Of a DNA stretch of 64,000 bases, positions 46,191 to 57,249 are shown one piece after another (position 1 is the first letter of the stretch; each line of letters opens with the position of its first letter). A model generated the notes under the pieces. It was not told the origin of the DNA. It saw nothing but the letters and a program-made list of their open reading frames with translations, and ran no database searches. A program made the position numbers and the translations under genes. The stretch covers positions 2,631,501 to 2,695,500 of the forward strand of contig CAMQGK010000242.1 in NCBI GenBank assembly GCA_947000775.1, read 5' to 3'. The stretch comes from Pterois miles (Eukaryota; Chordata; Actinopteri; Perciformes; Scorpaenidae).

Positions 46191-46210
46191 GTAGAGCAGA
46201 TCAAGCATAG

Positions 46211-46395
46211 CAGGCTGCTCTCATACACTGTTCGTAGCTATACCTATGGAAAGATATGCACTATGATTTGTGTATATCCCATAAACTCAATTCAACCACA
46301 AACCAGGAAATATAACTAATGGCAAACGCCTTATTTGGGGGAGTTTGGGGTGGATGGGTGGGTCTAAAAATACCCAGCTTTCATCCAGGAGGAGT
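46211..46395 (+). repeat. repeat A copy, 3'-truncated
   Basis: CAGGCTGCTCTCATACACTG, TTCGTAGCTATACCTATGG, CCCATAAACTCAA, ACCAGGAAATATAA and GTGGATGGGTGGGTCTAAAA. Confidence 0.7.
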
Positions 46396-46894
46396 GGAAA
46401 GGAGGAATAATGTAATATATCAGAGGAACCTTTGCATGAGAAAACACTGAGCATAGTGGCCACAGTGCTGGTCAGGTGGCTGGCCAGAGCTCATTGCATG
46501 GTTATGGAGGTTATTGTGATCAGCTGCCTTAGTTCCACCTGGCTTTTGTTGGCACAGGACTAATTATTGAGCATTTCCATGGTTTTGGCACTGTGTGTCT
46601 GAGAGAGACTGAAACAACTTTGTATAAACTCCTTTTAGTTGAGGAGCACAGTCTTTAAGAAGACAGGCTTTTAGCCTGTCTGGTCCCATGATCCTCCTCA
46701 TTGATAAATATTGATGTCTCTACAGGGAGATCTTTGCATATCTCTTCACATTCTGTCCTGCCATCCAAAGTGTTATATCTTCAACAGAAATTGCTTCCTT
46801 AAAAATGAGACCTCCCTCAACTTTCTGGGTTTCTTGGGTGAAAGTCCTGTGTTTGTTGCAGCCTCCAACCCATCCTTAGTGGACTTTCTCGCTT

Positions 46895-47010
46895 GTAATA
46901 CTCATTATACCAACTTACAGTCACTTGGTCGGAACTGAATGCAGAAACACTGACATTCAACGTCTCCATGGTTTGTAGACCACAAACATTTTTCCCTGCC
47001 GACTGGGCTG
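46895..47010 (+). repeat. repeat C end fragment
   Basis: TGCAGAAACACTGACATTCAA, CATGGTTTGTAGACC and GCCGACTGGGCTGG. Confidence 0.55.
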
Positions 47011-47333
47011 GTTTATGATGGGCAGCAAAAATAGAGTCAACAATACTTTTAACTATCATTTAGTATTATGCTGAATACCCAAACACACCAGAATCTGCAG
47101 CTTAGCATCCATCATCAGCCAACAATTCCCACCTCAAAACAGCTTTGGGACAAACCAGCTAACACGAGAGAAGACGGCAACCTTCCTCCGCCTCTTCTCT
47201 CTCTGGATGCACCACCAACCTGACACATTAACTTGAGAACCTCTCTCCTTGGAGACTGGTGGCTGTGAGCGGTGAGTCATTCGTTATCTGAACACAACAC
47301 ATGCACACACAAGCACACTAACCACACGGCATT

Positions 47334-47446
47334 ATGTGCACACACACACACACACTACAGCGCTGCTTAGCATTCCCTTACACTCCTGTCATCATGTTGA
47401 CACATGGATATTCCCTCCTTATCTCAGGATGCACACACACACACAA
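47334..47446 (+). repeat. two (CA)n microsatellites
   Basis: Runs of CA at 47338-47354 and 47430-47442. Confidence 0.85.
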
Positions 47447-47941
47447 ACACGCACAAACGAGGATGCAGATACAAGTGTGTGCAAACGGGTTAGAAGTGCA
47501 GTGGTATTATCTGCCATTAGGCTGCAATTAGAGCACACTTCACTGACTCCAAATCAGTTGAGAGAAGAGATAATAATCCCATGGCCTTATGTAACGGCAT
47601 TGGAGAGACAGAGAGTGAGAACCAAAAGTGTTTTGCACCCCGTCTGAATGTCGTGGTGAATTTTCACCATCAGATTCAGTGCCTTTTGTCAGATTTTGTC
47701 AGAGGCCATAACTGGTTGTGCATTGTGCTGGCATCACTCAGCTCACACAATAGGGCCCAATTTGTGTGGGAAATTGTACAACTTTGAAGAACAGGTATGT
47801 GCTAAAAGGGAAGACAACTATGAAGAAGAGGATGTCCAAAGATGCTACTGTAGCTTCGACACACCCTCGGTTCACCTCCACAGATGTTTAAACACACACA
47901 GTACACATCGCCTCACTCTACATGGTCCGCTCACAGCAAAT

Positions 47942-48170
47942 CTGCTGGGTGTCTTTCCTCAGTCCTGCTCAGCACTCCCTACTCTGCTGTTCCACAAGCA
48001 TAACTTCATTGAAGAGCATTTTCATGCAGCGTATCATTTCTTTCCTGAGCTCAGACAAATTCCACCATTAACCTGCAACTGAGCTCTGCTACTCTCACAA
48101 AATGCATCTGAAAGCAGCTGCGGATGCTGACCGAGCTGCTGCTTCCAGCCGCTATAATGGGAAGGTGTAA
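47942..48170 (+). repeat. local direct duplication, copy 1
   Basis: CTCAGTCCTGCTCAGC, AAGAGCATTTTCATGCAG, GTATCATTTCTTT, CTGAGCTC and GAGCTGCTGCTT recur in the same order at 48627-48845. The copies have diverged and each has small gaps. A repeat B copy lies between. Confidence 0.85.
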
Positions 48171-48234
48171 AAATAGCACAACATTACAGGGATTTTCTGC
48201 ATGTCATGAGGACCCATTTAAGCCTTTTTGTCAT

Positions 48235-48600
48235 TTTTACGTCACACAAGAAAACTACGGTAACAGCTGCTGATATGTAACAAAACCACTCACAAAAACA
48301 TCACGGTTGGACTTAAAATAAGTAAAATAAAAAAGGGAAAACACTTTACAAACGTAACTTCATAAAATATCTCAACACTTTGGGACACAAACACCGGTCT
48401 TCTGTTTGAAAGCTCTGTGTTGTTGGACCTGTCCACCTACCTCCCTTCCCACTATAGTCTCTCTCACTTTCTATTCTACGTCACTAGTTCTGAGCACATT
48501 GGACTCAGTGGGCCTGCAGACTTCAGTGATGTGAAAATGACATGCAAAAAGCAAGGCTGGCATTCTTATTGCACGCTTAATGTCTTGCAAATTACCGTGT
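48235..48600 (-). repeat. repeat B copy between the duplicated segments
   Basis: TAACAAAACCACTCACAAAA, ACATCACGGTTGGACTTAAA, GTTGTTGGACCTGTCCACC and TTCTACGTCACTAGTTCTGAGC. Confidence 0.65.
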
Positions 48601-48626
48601 TATTCGTACCCCTTTTTGTGTGACCA

Positions 48627-48845
48627 GTCTGCTTGCTCAGTCCTGCTCAGCTGTCTCTGTTGTTTCACAACCACAACTTCATTTAAGAGCATTTTCATGC
48701 AGTGTATCATTTCTTTTCTGAGCTTGGTGATTTCAGACAAATCTCATCACTAAACTGCAGCTGAGCTCCGCTACACGCACAGAATGCACCTGAAGGCAAT
48801 CGCAGGTGTTGATTGAGCTGCTGCTTTGCTTTGATCGGGAGAAAA
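48627..48845 (+). repeat. local direct duplication, copy 2
   Basis: Second copy of 47942-48170, 685 bp further on; contains an added GGTGATTTC and lacks a few bases relative to copy 1. Confidence 0.85.
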
Positions 48846-49371
48846 TTACACACAGATTGTGAACACAACAGGAGTTCAATGGGCAGCACAAATTAATTCT
48901 GTTTGTTCATGTAGGTAACTTTAGTCCAGAGGGATAAAAATACCTACAGGTGGTAAACTTTGTGTCTTAGTAGATGCTCAGGTCATGCATTTAACTTAGA
49001 GACCCGCCCAGCATAATTAACTATGACTGGATATGACCGAAATTTCCTTAGATTGATGATGATGATTTGTCTAATATCATGTTAATATGCTGAATTATAC
49101 CATCACAGGATTAATACAGGATAATTTAGTGCAAATCTAGATCCAGTGCTATATTTTTTGTTTGTTAAAGGGACTGTGTGTAGGGTTTGGTAGCATCTAG
49201 TGGAGTAGTTGCAGATTGTAACCAACTGAATACCCCTTCGCTCACTCCTCCCTTTCTGAGACTACGGTAATGTGAGCAGCAAAAAATGGCTTGGCCATCC
49301 TTACCATAATAACACTACTTTAGGAGTAACAGAAGTCAGACAGCGCATTCTCATCCATACTCATCATACAA

Positions 49372-49432
49372 GATAAGATAAGATAAAATAAGATATTCCT
49401 TTATTGGTCCCACAGCGGAGAAATTCACACGT
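49372..49432 (-). mobile_element. retroposon tail nested in the TTAAAGG element
   Basis: (AAGAT)n then CCTTTATTGGTCCCACAGCGG and AGAAATTCACACG, a minus-strand 3' end of the family ending the SINE at 29715-30045. Confidence 0.75.
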
Positions 49433-49436
49433 TAAT

Positions 49437-49880
49437 ATACTGACTTTGTCAGACCCCTCGCCGTAAGTCTTTTCAGTCACTTTTCAGTCACTTTTCAGTA
49501 AATACATGCTTAATGCTGTGAAGTCAACAAAAACAGGAACAAACAACATTTGGTCTTGAAACTGTTGTTTGTACAGTAAAAATGAATCTGAACTTTGTGA
49601 ACAGGGGACATGAATGAACACAAACAGCGAACTCTTGGATGAAAGCCTTGTGTTTGTTGGACGCATCCGCCTAACCCTCCCACCCACCTGCCCTGTGTTT
49701 GCCTTTTTGCTGTTAAATCTACGTCACCTGGCATTCTTTCCCAGAGCGTTAATATTGACATGGATAGGTTAACATTATAATTAATAAAAGGCTGCCATGC
49801 TACAGGGTGACTTGTGCATCGGTATCTAATGCCAACGGCCGGGACAAAGCGTTGGCATTTGAATGAGAATGCACTGGTCA
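49437..49880 (-). repeat. repeat B copy nested in the TTAAAGG element
   Basis: ACTTTGTCAGACCCCTCGCC, ACATGCTTAATGCTGTGAAG, GTTTGTTGGACGCATCCGCC, TCTACGTCACCTGGC and GAATGAGAATGCACTGG (outer end). A short CACTTTTCAGT tandem is present at 49477-49498. Confidence 0.75.
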
Positions 49881-50095
49881 GACAGCGGCGAGCGGTACAT
49901 TGACCTTCAGGTAACGTAAAAACATGCTTGGTTTGTCCATTCTGAGCTGCTGTAGAAACATGGCAGAGCAACATGGTGGACTCCATGAAGAAGACCCGCT
50001 AGCTGTGCAGATATGAAGGACTCATTCTAAGCTAACGGAAACCCAATTCTTAGTTTCAGGTGATTATACACTGGTGAAAACATAGCTATAAATAT

Positions 50096-50735
50096 TTAGG
50101 GCCAGAGCACGAAAGTACTCGGGACCCAGCGGTGTTATTTTTATTATCATTATTTTTTTTTTTTTTCTGCTGCGAGATCGTGTCACATCGCTCATAGGAT
50201 CCACAAAAACTGGAATACACATCAGAACTGGTGATTGGGCTCGGGCGTCACCAGCGAGCTCCAGGTCAAATCTGAGTTTGTCATAGCTCACATCTGCAAG
50301 AGTGTATTAAATATTTTTCAGATTTTTGTGGCCAACAGGAAGTCAGCTATCTTGGATTTTGTGCGGTATTTTAAATTTCTGAACACATTTAAGGACTTTA
50401 TGATGCACCAAAATTCATGAAACTTAAGATGCAAATTCACAGTAATAATTACTTGGATTTGGTGGTGTAATTGGGCTTCGGCGTGGCATGTTGGCTCTTT
50501 AGCGCCCCTTATTACTTTTAGACATCACCCTGATGTCCCTGGTATAGTTGAAAACGCATGAAAGCTGGCAGAAAGATGGACACCTGTAGACTTGGATTCA
50601 GTGTGTTTAGTGGGTGTTTGGTGGGTTTATCAGATTTCATCAAATTTGGGTGGTTTAACCGTCAAATTTCCATCTCAAAGCCCATGCACAAACGGGCGCG
50701 GGCCCATTCAACGCTGCTTGCAGCTTTAATTTATT
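50096..50735 (+). mobile_element. GGGCC...GAGCAC-type repeat nested in the TTAAAGG element
   Basis: Starts AGGGCCAGAGCACGAAAGT and ends GCGGGCCCATTCAACGCTG and CTTGCAGCTTTAATT, the two ends of a common teleost repeat that I know with consensus GGGCCCGAGCAC. Middle part contains GGCCAACAGGAAGTCAGCTAT. Class unknown; no open frame. Confidence 0.7.
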
Positions 50736-51821
50736 CTACTTATGCAAATGGATCTCCGAAAATGTTACACACTGTTCCTTTAAAGTAAAATATTTAGAGG
50801 ATTATGCAGTGTTGGTGGTATGTGGTGTCTTAAGTGCTCTCTGTTGGACCTTTTGTTTCTAATTAAAGGAAACAGAGCTGCTCATGACAGACTTGCCCGA
50901 CACCAGAGGGCTCAAACATCCTGATGTCACAGTCTCTCCAGCCACTGCCTCCCTAACTAAGTGCTCTGCTGCTTCAGAGCTGAGCAGGGTCACTGTGCTG
51001 TGACCATGTGCTGCAGAAATGGACACATCTGCCCTCTCATGACTGTTTTACCTCCTTTGTTCACTCTGACAAATAGCTGGAGGTAGACCTTGCCTGCGGT
51101 ACTGGCTCAGCACTAACACAAAGTCAAATAAAATGTGGAGAGAGGTCTGGGCATCAGAGATTATAAAGTGGATGATGTACTGTATGTTTGCTCTCTAAGA
51201 GGGCAAAAAGGTTTCAAACAGTACTTATTGATTTGAGAGAGACAGATGCAGTTTCTTTTCTTTTGGTGATGGTCTCTGATAGGCACTCTGCCGAGTCCAG
51301 ACCACTTGCTTCAGGGAAAAAAACCTCTTTATCTCCTTTATGTTACTCTTTCAAAGCCCATAATGTCAGCGTGTCTCTCTCCAGCAGCTGTTGTCTGTCT
51401 AGGGGAATATAAACCTGACGTGTTAATAGCTACCATTTATCCATCTGTCCCCACTCTGCCCACGTTGAATCCCTTAGTGGCATTTGATTTCATCCAAATG
51501 TTTAATAAATCTTATTTGGCCAGGCATGTCGACTGAATACATTCTAATACAGCATCAGATAAGCATTTACCCTTTGACACCTGCTTTATTAGTTAGTGTT
51601 AGCCGTATTGCCACTCGTATGCCGGCGTTTTGCACATGCAAACAGCTCCTGTGTAAAACAAACCCTCTGCTGTCATTTCCATCAACATGATCAGGATCCC
51701 AAATACAGCATAAATTACAGTATGTTATGTGACTCAGGCATTATGGTATAGTTTTTCTTTTTTGAAAATTGCAATTTACCAAATGAACCAATAACTCAGA
51801 TTTTACTCATGCGGCTTATCT

Positions 51822-51925
51822 ATCCATCCATCCATCCATCCATCCATCCATCATCTATAACTGCACACGGTAATCCTTTAGACGCTCACAAGGGGCTGGA
51901 GCCATTCCCAGCTGACTTATAGAAT
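51822..51925 (-). mobile_element. L2-type 3' tail fragment
   Basis: (CCAT)n followed by CATCTATAACTG and GGGGCTGGAGCCATTCCCAG, the reverse of the tail of the SINEs at 18261 and 54545. Confidence 0.7.
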
Positions 51926-51971
51926 GTAAATATATATTTATTTTGTTATTTTTATTTATTCTTTATTTAGC

Positions 51972-52032
51972 CAGGAGTAAAGACAATCGTAACAACTTTA
52001 TCAAGAGCGTCCCGGCGAGTCTTTACTCCTGG
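51972..52032. repeat. 14-bp perfect inverted repeat
   Basis: CCAGGAGTAAAGAC at 51972-51985 and GTCTTTACTCCTGG at 52019-52032, 33 bp apart. Confidence 0.8.
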
Positions 52033-52791
52033 TTAAAGTTTAAATTTCAAAAAAAAAAAAATCAATTATATATATAAAATACATCTAAAACAGTTTCCCA
52101 TGAAAAATCCCCCCACAAAATGAGAATTAGAAGAAAAAGGTGGAAAAAAAAAAAATCCCTGTTTTAGTCTGAAGTTTACTTTTAACAACAGTAAAGCAGA
52201 GACAGAGGAATAGTGTTTCTCTTGCTGGTCATTTTCTTTTCTATGAACAACACTGGAGGCATTGTGATCCCTAACATCAGCATCAAACCCCCTGAGAAGA
52301 AATAAATCATGAATAATTAAATACAAAAACTAATAAGAACAATGCCCTGCCTCACATTCACAAAGTGCAACCACAGACTTCTGCACAGGTGAGGCTTGAG
52401 TGCCTTGCTTAAGGGCAAATGTTTTAATATGCTGAGTGAGAGGAAAGTGTTTCTCATTCACCGTCTGCATCCACATGCTCCTGCACTGACTCCCACTGCC
52501 CCGCTGAAGAGCGGTGCATGGAAATCCATGCATAATATATGTGAAAAGAATTAATTGAAAATATGTTGCTGTGCATGTTCGAAATCCATAAATGTCTTAA
52601 AAAGACTCATTTGCATTGGTTAATTAACAAATTAACAAAAGTTTTTTTTTTCCAGAGAGAGAGAAAGAAAATACCTGTATGATATACACTTGGAGAAACA
52701 CTTTTTCAGACATTTGCGATGAGACTGACCAGCACTCAGCAGCAGATCCACAACCCCACACCCAGAATAAAGAAAAGCTCAGTGTCCTCAC

Positions 52792-52876
52792 CTCCTGTTG
52801 TTGCCCCATACGAGCTGAAAAGTATCAGGGTGACCGGTGTTATAATTCCCCAGACTTTTTGACTCCAGAGATCCAT
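52792..52876 (-). CDS. cntnap4-like: CNTNAP-like exon 1: start codon and signal peptide
   Basis: The exon encodes 28 complete codons plus one base. It begins MDLWSQKVWGIITPV and continues with a hydrophobic run (TLILFSSYGA), a typical signal peptide for export to the cell surface, probably cleaved near residues 24-28. The ATG sits in a good vertebrate context (AAC before it, G after it) and is the first true ATG of this open frame; longer versions of the frame start at GTG. The donor is gtgagg at 52791-52786, leaving phase 1, which pairs with the two bases opening exon 2 to make Glu29. In this family exon 1 normally carries the secretion signal and ends just before the first Cys of the discoidin domain, as here. 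Confidence 0.9.
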
Positions 52877-53118
52877 GTTGAAGTGAGAGGATGCTGCAGA
52901 AAAGCCTGCCGGGTGAAGGAGGGAGACAGTCTGCCTCTCCTCTCCTCTTTCCTCCACTCCTCCTCCACACTCTCACACTTCCCAGATCCCTGCTGAATTC
53001 TGCACTTCTGCGTCTGCAGCAGTGTTCGCCAACATCCGCCTGACTCCGCTACGATGACAGCAGAGGCTACTCTCTGTTCGGCTGCACTCTACAGAGTGAG
53101 AGGAAGGAAGACAGTGAG

Positions 53119-53172
<54 letters not shown>

Positions 53173-53200
53173 TCATTACTGTCACAGCTCCAGTAAAAGG
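52877..53200 (-). promoter_or_regulatory. probable 5' UTR and proximal promoter of the CNTNAP-like gene
   Basis: Sequence directly upstream of the start codon. It has no ATG in the open frame leading to the start, is moderately GC-rich between 52900 and 53110, and contains a long CT tract on the sense strand. I cannot place the transcription start, see no convincing TATA box, and an additional non-coding first exon further upstream is possible. Confidence 0.35.
53120..53169. repeat. (GA)n microsatellite upstream of exon 1
   Basis: About 25 uninterrupted GA units on the plus strand, CT on the gene's sense strand, 244-293 bp before the start codon. Long CT tracts near promoters can alter DNA structure and vary in length between individuals; a regulatory role here is only an inference. 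Confidence 0.95.
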
Positions 53201-54456
53201 TACATACATTACAATGACCTAAAGACCCTGCACTCAGCCAAAATCCTTCAGCAGAACCCTCCACTGCAGGCTACACTATTCTGCTCCAACAACGTCTGAG
53301 AAAGAGTCGTCTCAGGTCCGATTAGGCTTCGGGCTGCTGCTCTCAGTCTGTTTGTCATCATGTAATGCAGCAGTTCAGGTCCAGTGGTCACAGAAGGGAT
53401 CCCCAGCACGGTGACTCAGTCACTACAAATCAATTGAAAGTATCCCACCGACAGAGAATGCAGGAATTAAAATGACTATTCAAAATTTGATTATAGGTTT
53501 TACTCCTTCCTGGGAAATACATCCAGTCAAATGTGCTGTTTTTTTTCATTTTCTTTTCCTTTATTCATGCAGGTAAAACTGAGATTACTGTCTCTTTGTT
53601 AAGACCTGACCAAAAAGCAGAATAAACATTGTTGTGACAAAAGTGCAGAAAACATACTCTCACTGTCAGAGCGTATAAGCAATATGCAGTTCAGGTGAGC
53701 AAACAGGTATTTTTATTTTCTAAAAACATCCAAATAAATAAATTGGAAACAAAAACATTCCCCCAGAAATTGAAGGTTCTTCTGTAACTTGTTCCAAGTG
53801 GGAAGTGCAGCATATTTAAAAACTAATTTAACACCCACTGACAATCCTGTTTAACTTGTTTAACTAACTTCTTCCGTGGGCATTCGTCAAATACCGATAC
53901 TTGGTCAGTGCCCCTTGGCATCGGAGACCAGCACATGGTTTACCCCTCTTGCATTAATTTTGGATGGAAGTAGTTCAGATTTTTGCAGGCGACTGGCTTT
54001 TACCATTGGTTCACACCAAGCATTTCAGCCGGGGCTGCTCCACCGACAGACATGACCGACTCATGGTGCTCCAACTTGGTCTAGTGGACAACAGAGGCAG
54101 TGTCATCTTTCTGAGACATTCAGCAGTCCCAGAGTAAGAACCCAACTCTCCACAGTCCAGAATAATCCTGCAGATTTATGCATCTGAGAGAGGTATTCTG
54201 CAGGGGTAACCAGAGGACTGACATCCTGTTGCCTGCATCATACTGTAGGGAGGTCCACTGTTCAACAGAAAGAGTCCTAGACATCAAGGGATCGCTGGAC
54301 CCCTTCAAGTATTACCTCCTGGAGAGGGATTTACCCTGGAGACAATCCACAAAGGGCCACCTGCTGCCACACAACTGATGTAAATGCTGGAAACCCTCCT
54401 GCATACACCTACAGTTTACAGTTAATAATTAATTTTCTCCTTACTAATACATTAGT

Positions 54457-54479
54457 TTGGGGTTAGGGTTAGGGTTGGT
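54457..54479 (+). repeat. short interstitial telomere-like repeat
   Basis: TTGGGGTTAGGGTTAGGGTT: two to three TTAGGG units about 55 bp upstream of the SINE. Confidence 0.8.
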
Positions 54480-54544
54480 GCACTCATTTAGTCAACTTCT
54501 GTACAGTCAGACTTTAGTTTTTAGAAGTGATGTTATGTGCTCTG

Positions 54545-54926
54545 GGGCTGCACGGTGGTGTAGTGGTTAGCGCTGTCGCTTCACAGCAAGAGGGTCGCCG
54601 GTTCGATTCCGGCTTGGGACTCTTCTGTGTGGAGTTTGCATGTTCTCCCCGTGCAAGCGTGGGTTTTCTCCGGGTACTCCGGCTTCCTCCCACCATCCAA
54701 AGACATGCTGTTTAGGTTAATTGATGACTCTAAGTTGCCCGTAGGTGTGGATGTGAGCGTGAATGGTTGTCTGTCTATATGTTGTCTGTCTCTATGTGCC
54801 CTGCGATGGACTGGAGACCTGTCCAGGGTGAACCCGCCTTCGCTCAATGCCAGTTGGGATTGGCTACAGCCCCCCCCCCACCCCCCGTGACCCCTAACAG
54901 GATAAGCGGTTGACGATGGATGGATG
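54545..54926 (+). mobile_element. tRNA-derived SINE with L2-type tail, perfect target-site duplication
   Basis: GTGGTGTAGTGGTTAGCGC (box A) and CGGTTCGATTCCGG (box B), body TGGAGTTTGCATGTTCTCC, GTACTCCGGCTTCCTCCCA and GCGATGGACTGGAGACCTG, ending (GGAT)n. Flanked by GTTATGTGCTCTG at 54532-54544 and 54927-54939, a perfect 13-bp target-site duplication. A C-rich run lies at 54871-54886. Confidence 0.93.
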
Positions 54927-55161
54927 GTTATGTGCTCTGCTGAGGCTTTCTGTGCAGTGTGTATCACGACTTGAATCGTTTTAGTCCAATCACAGCACTG
55001 ATGGCGCCTAATGCTGATACACAGCTGAAAAATTATTGTTCCTGAAAAAACCTGCATGAAGTCTCCCCTCTTCGTCATTATTCTGTACTTACACAAGCAC
55101 ATTCACTGCTATTTACCTGGTTAAACCACTGTCACTGCCAATTACAGCTGTATTTATTATT

Positions 55162-55495
55162 CAGGCTGCTTCCATACACTGTTCGTAACGGTACCTATGA
55201 AAAGTAATCTAATATAACTTGTGTATATCCCACAAAATCAGTTTGTATGTAATCCACGTAATCTCCAGTAAAGAGCGGAGTATGCTGTGTAGGGAGGAGT
55301 TCAGGGTGGATGCCTGGGTCTAAAAATACCTAAGTTTCATCCAGGAGACTGGCATTCCTGTCCCGTGTGATCGTTGATTTATTTGTCTGTTTAACTTAAG
55401 TGACGTCACTTCCAGTGTTATTTTAAACCAAACCACAATCTTTTCTAAACCTAATTAGTTTTGTTGCCAAAACCAAACCAAGTTGTAGATTTTGG
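55162..55495 (+). repeat. repeat A copy
   Basis: CAGGCTGCTTCCATACACTG, CCCACAAAATCAGTTTG, GTGGATGCCTGGGTCTAAAA, TTTCATCCAGGAGACTGGC and TTTTCTAAACCTAATTAG. Further fish-repeat-like sequence follows to about 55680. Confidence 0.7.
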
Positions 55496-57249
55496 CCAAT
55501 CACAGGTCATCACAGTCATTTCAGAGAGCGTGTTCCTATTGGCTGTGCTCCTGCTGGTGGGCGGTGCTAAACTCTCATGCACTAATGTCAGGATATAGTG
55601 ACCGTTTCATAAAAATAACTTTTTTTTAATCATATTGGCTCTATTTCTACCCACTGCAGCTTTAAGATCCATAATATATCTGCCCGTTTCTTCTACAATC
55701 TTTGACCAACAGGTGCACATACAGCCTGGAGAAAGTACGGTAAGCCTTTTCTGAACCACTGGTTTGTTGATAAGTTGCATCAAGTCATTCTATGTCTGTT
55801 AATCTGTGTTACCAGTGCTGGAGATGTTGCTGCTGGTTGCTGCTGCTGCAGAGACGTCTTGGCCGGCTGGAGCAAATACTGCATCCCCTCAAGCAGAGCT
55901 CTTAAATACAGGAAGTGGCCAATCAGAATGTACCAACTGTCACCACATCATAGGGGGGATTGGGATTTCTACAGCAGTTTAGTGATTCAGTTTATTTATT
56001 TTTACAGTATATTCATTTGTTGGTACTTTTGTCTTGGTTAGTTGTTAAAATAAATGTAATTCAAATGATAAACTAATTGTCATGTTTTGTGTTATTCATG
56101 TTTTATTTGTGTTTCAATTTGTTAGGTCTTGGCAGCAATGCAACATGCCGACTGCCTTAAAATCCCAAAGAAGAAGAAATGAAATTCAACATGATATATG
56201 ACTATTTGACTCTAAATTTTTCACTTTTTTGTTATTGATATGGGTGGAGCCAGATGTGGTAGCTGTGACATTTAAAACAAATAACAAGCCTACATACAAA
56301 TAAAAAATTGAATTGAAATGAGAGTGATAGAAAGACGAATCCCAGTTAGTATTTTTAGAGGAATAAACTTTTAGAAAGTTTTTTTTCCACCACTTCCAGC
56401 CTTTGTGATTAAACAAAAGACACAGAGAGGACTGATGATACGTCTCCTTTAGAAAGGAGTTTGTACGACTGACACAATCATTTGAAAAGCACCACATAAT
56501 AGGAAGGTGAGAGAAGTAATTTGTCCGTCCAAATTGGGTTTTCACATACTATAATGTGTAAATATCTCAGTTCTGCAAAGCGAAGAAAGAGATTATGCTG
56601 CAGTCTTTTTCAGCATTATCACAGCTAACATAACTATTCCTGGATCATGTCACTGTGCTTATTTTTATCTGCCATGGCGGCTTACCATGCAGCCACACAG
56701 AGGTGTCAGGGAGGCTTTTCAGCAGCAGAGTCGGGCAGCATGTGAATAAGGCCGGCAGGAACGCTGCCTGTGGAGTACTCCAACTGGACTTTTTGTTTTA
56801 AACACTCAAGAAGGCCGAGAAGCAGAAGCAGAGAGAAATGTGTTTAGTGCATCAGAGTGCTGGAAGGTGGAGATGAATCAGAGGAAAAGTGACACTGAGC
56901 GTACAGTATGCTAATCATGTCTTTCATCTCTGCATTTGTTGCCAGTGTTTAGATGGATTGCTAATATCTGAAAAAGATTTCTATTCAGTTTACTTTGTGT
57001 AAGTGAAAATTTAGTCAAACCTAATGTAGATTAATAGTCAAGCTGACAGTGAATATTTGAGTTGACAACATTTACTCGGTATTTGTAATTCAGTGTGTCT
57101 GTAACGCATTCATCGCTAAATAGTGATGTGGAACTGAAACCATCCAGTGGATTCAGTTTCCATGGTAGTGGCTTGGCCATTATACAACACAGACTCACAA
57201 AATGTAATCTCTTCGGTTTGTGTACATAGACATGAATATCTCTTTTTTG

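Larger units (their letters stand above)
49165..50783 (+). mobile_element. TTAAAGG-type short DNA element broken up by three insertions
   Basis: The left terminal repeat TTAAAGGGACTGTGTGTAG at 49165 and the right one at about 50760-50783 (reads TTAAAGGAACAGTGTGTAA in reverse) bound one element. Its own sequence is left at 49165-49370 (GTAGCATCTAGTGG, AACCAACTGAATACCCC), 49885-50095 (GTAGAAACATGGCAG, CAGGTGATTATACACTGG) and 50736-50783. TTAA at both ends may be the duplicated target, which would fit piggyBac-like mobilisation, but this is inference. Confidence 0.8.
25533..52791 (-). other. intron 1
   Basis: The 27-kb first intron carries most of the mobile DNA of the window. Areas with nothing recognised: 25540-27030, 27310-28140, 28300-29190, 29250-29620, 30050-32590, 32660-33320, 33970-34320, 34990-35710, 35770-36650, 37840-38570, 38650-39100, 39390-40750, 41480-42430, 46400-46890, 47020-47330, 47450-47930, 50790-51815 and 51930-52790. 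Of these, 30300-30930 is rather GC-rich but has no open frame or domain. 39100-39385 is TTC/ATC-rich. Confidence 0.7.
1..52876 (-). other. cntnap4-like: 5' part of a contactin-associated protein-like (CNTNAP/Caspr) gene, exons 1-5
   Basis: Five coding exons join in frame on the minus strand. Together they encode a signal peptide, a complete discoidin (F5/8 type C) domain and the start of a laminin-G domain, which is the N-terminal order of the CNTNAP family. Family members are neuronal or axonal single-pass adhesion proteins that bind contactins and organise axo-glial or synaptic contacts. Introns 1 to 4 are 27,259, 8,423, 5,199 and 4,181 bp. The remaining laminin-G, EGF, fibrinogen-like, transmembrane and cytoplasmic exons must lie beyond the left edge; I saw no exon 6 in 1-7072. 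The paralogue is uncertain: the discoidin and laminin-G residues resemble CNTNAP3/4/5, especially CNTNAP4, more than CNTNAP1 or CNTNAP2. No expression evidence is available. Confidence 0.9.

Noticed and set aside
49510..49986. 158-codon minus-strand frame
   Set aside because: Spans a repeat B copy and part of the TTAAAGG element; composition follows repeat sequence.
52736..52976. Longer N-terminal versions of exon 1 and an overlapping upstream frame
   Set aside because: Their apparent starts are GTG, not ATG. The first ATG in frame is at 52876 and directly precedes a signal peptide.
52973..53299. Similar Ser-Leu and Arg-Glu frames near exon 1
   Set aside because: Created by the GA/CT microsatellite at 53120-53169.
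54581..55102. 173-codon minus-strand frame and a shorter plus-strand frame
   Set aside because: Lies over the L2-tailed SINE, whose consensus often leaves open frames; related frames occur over the SINE at 18261.
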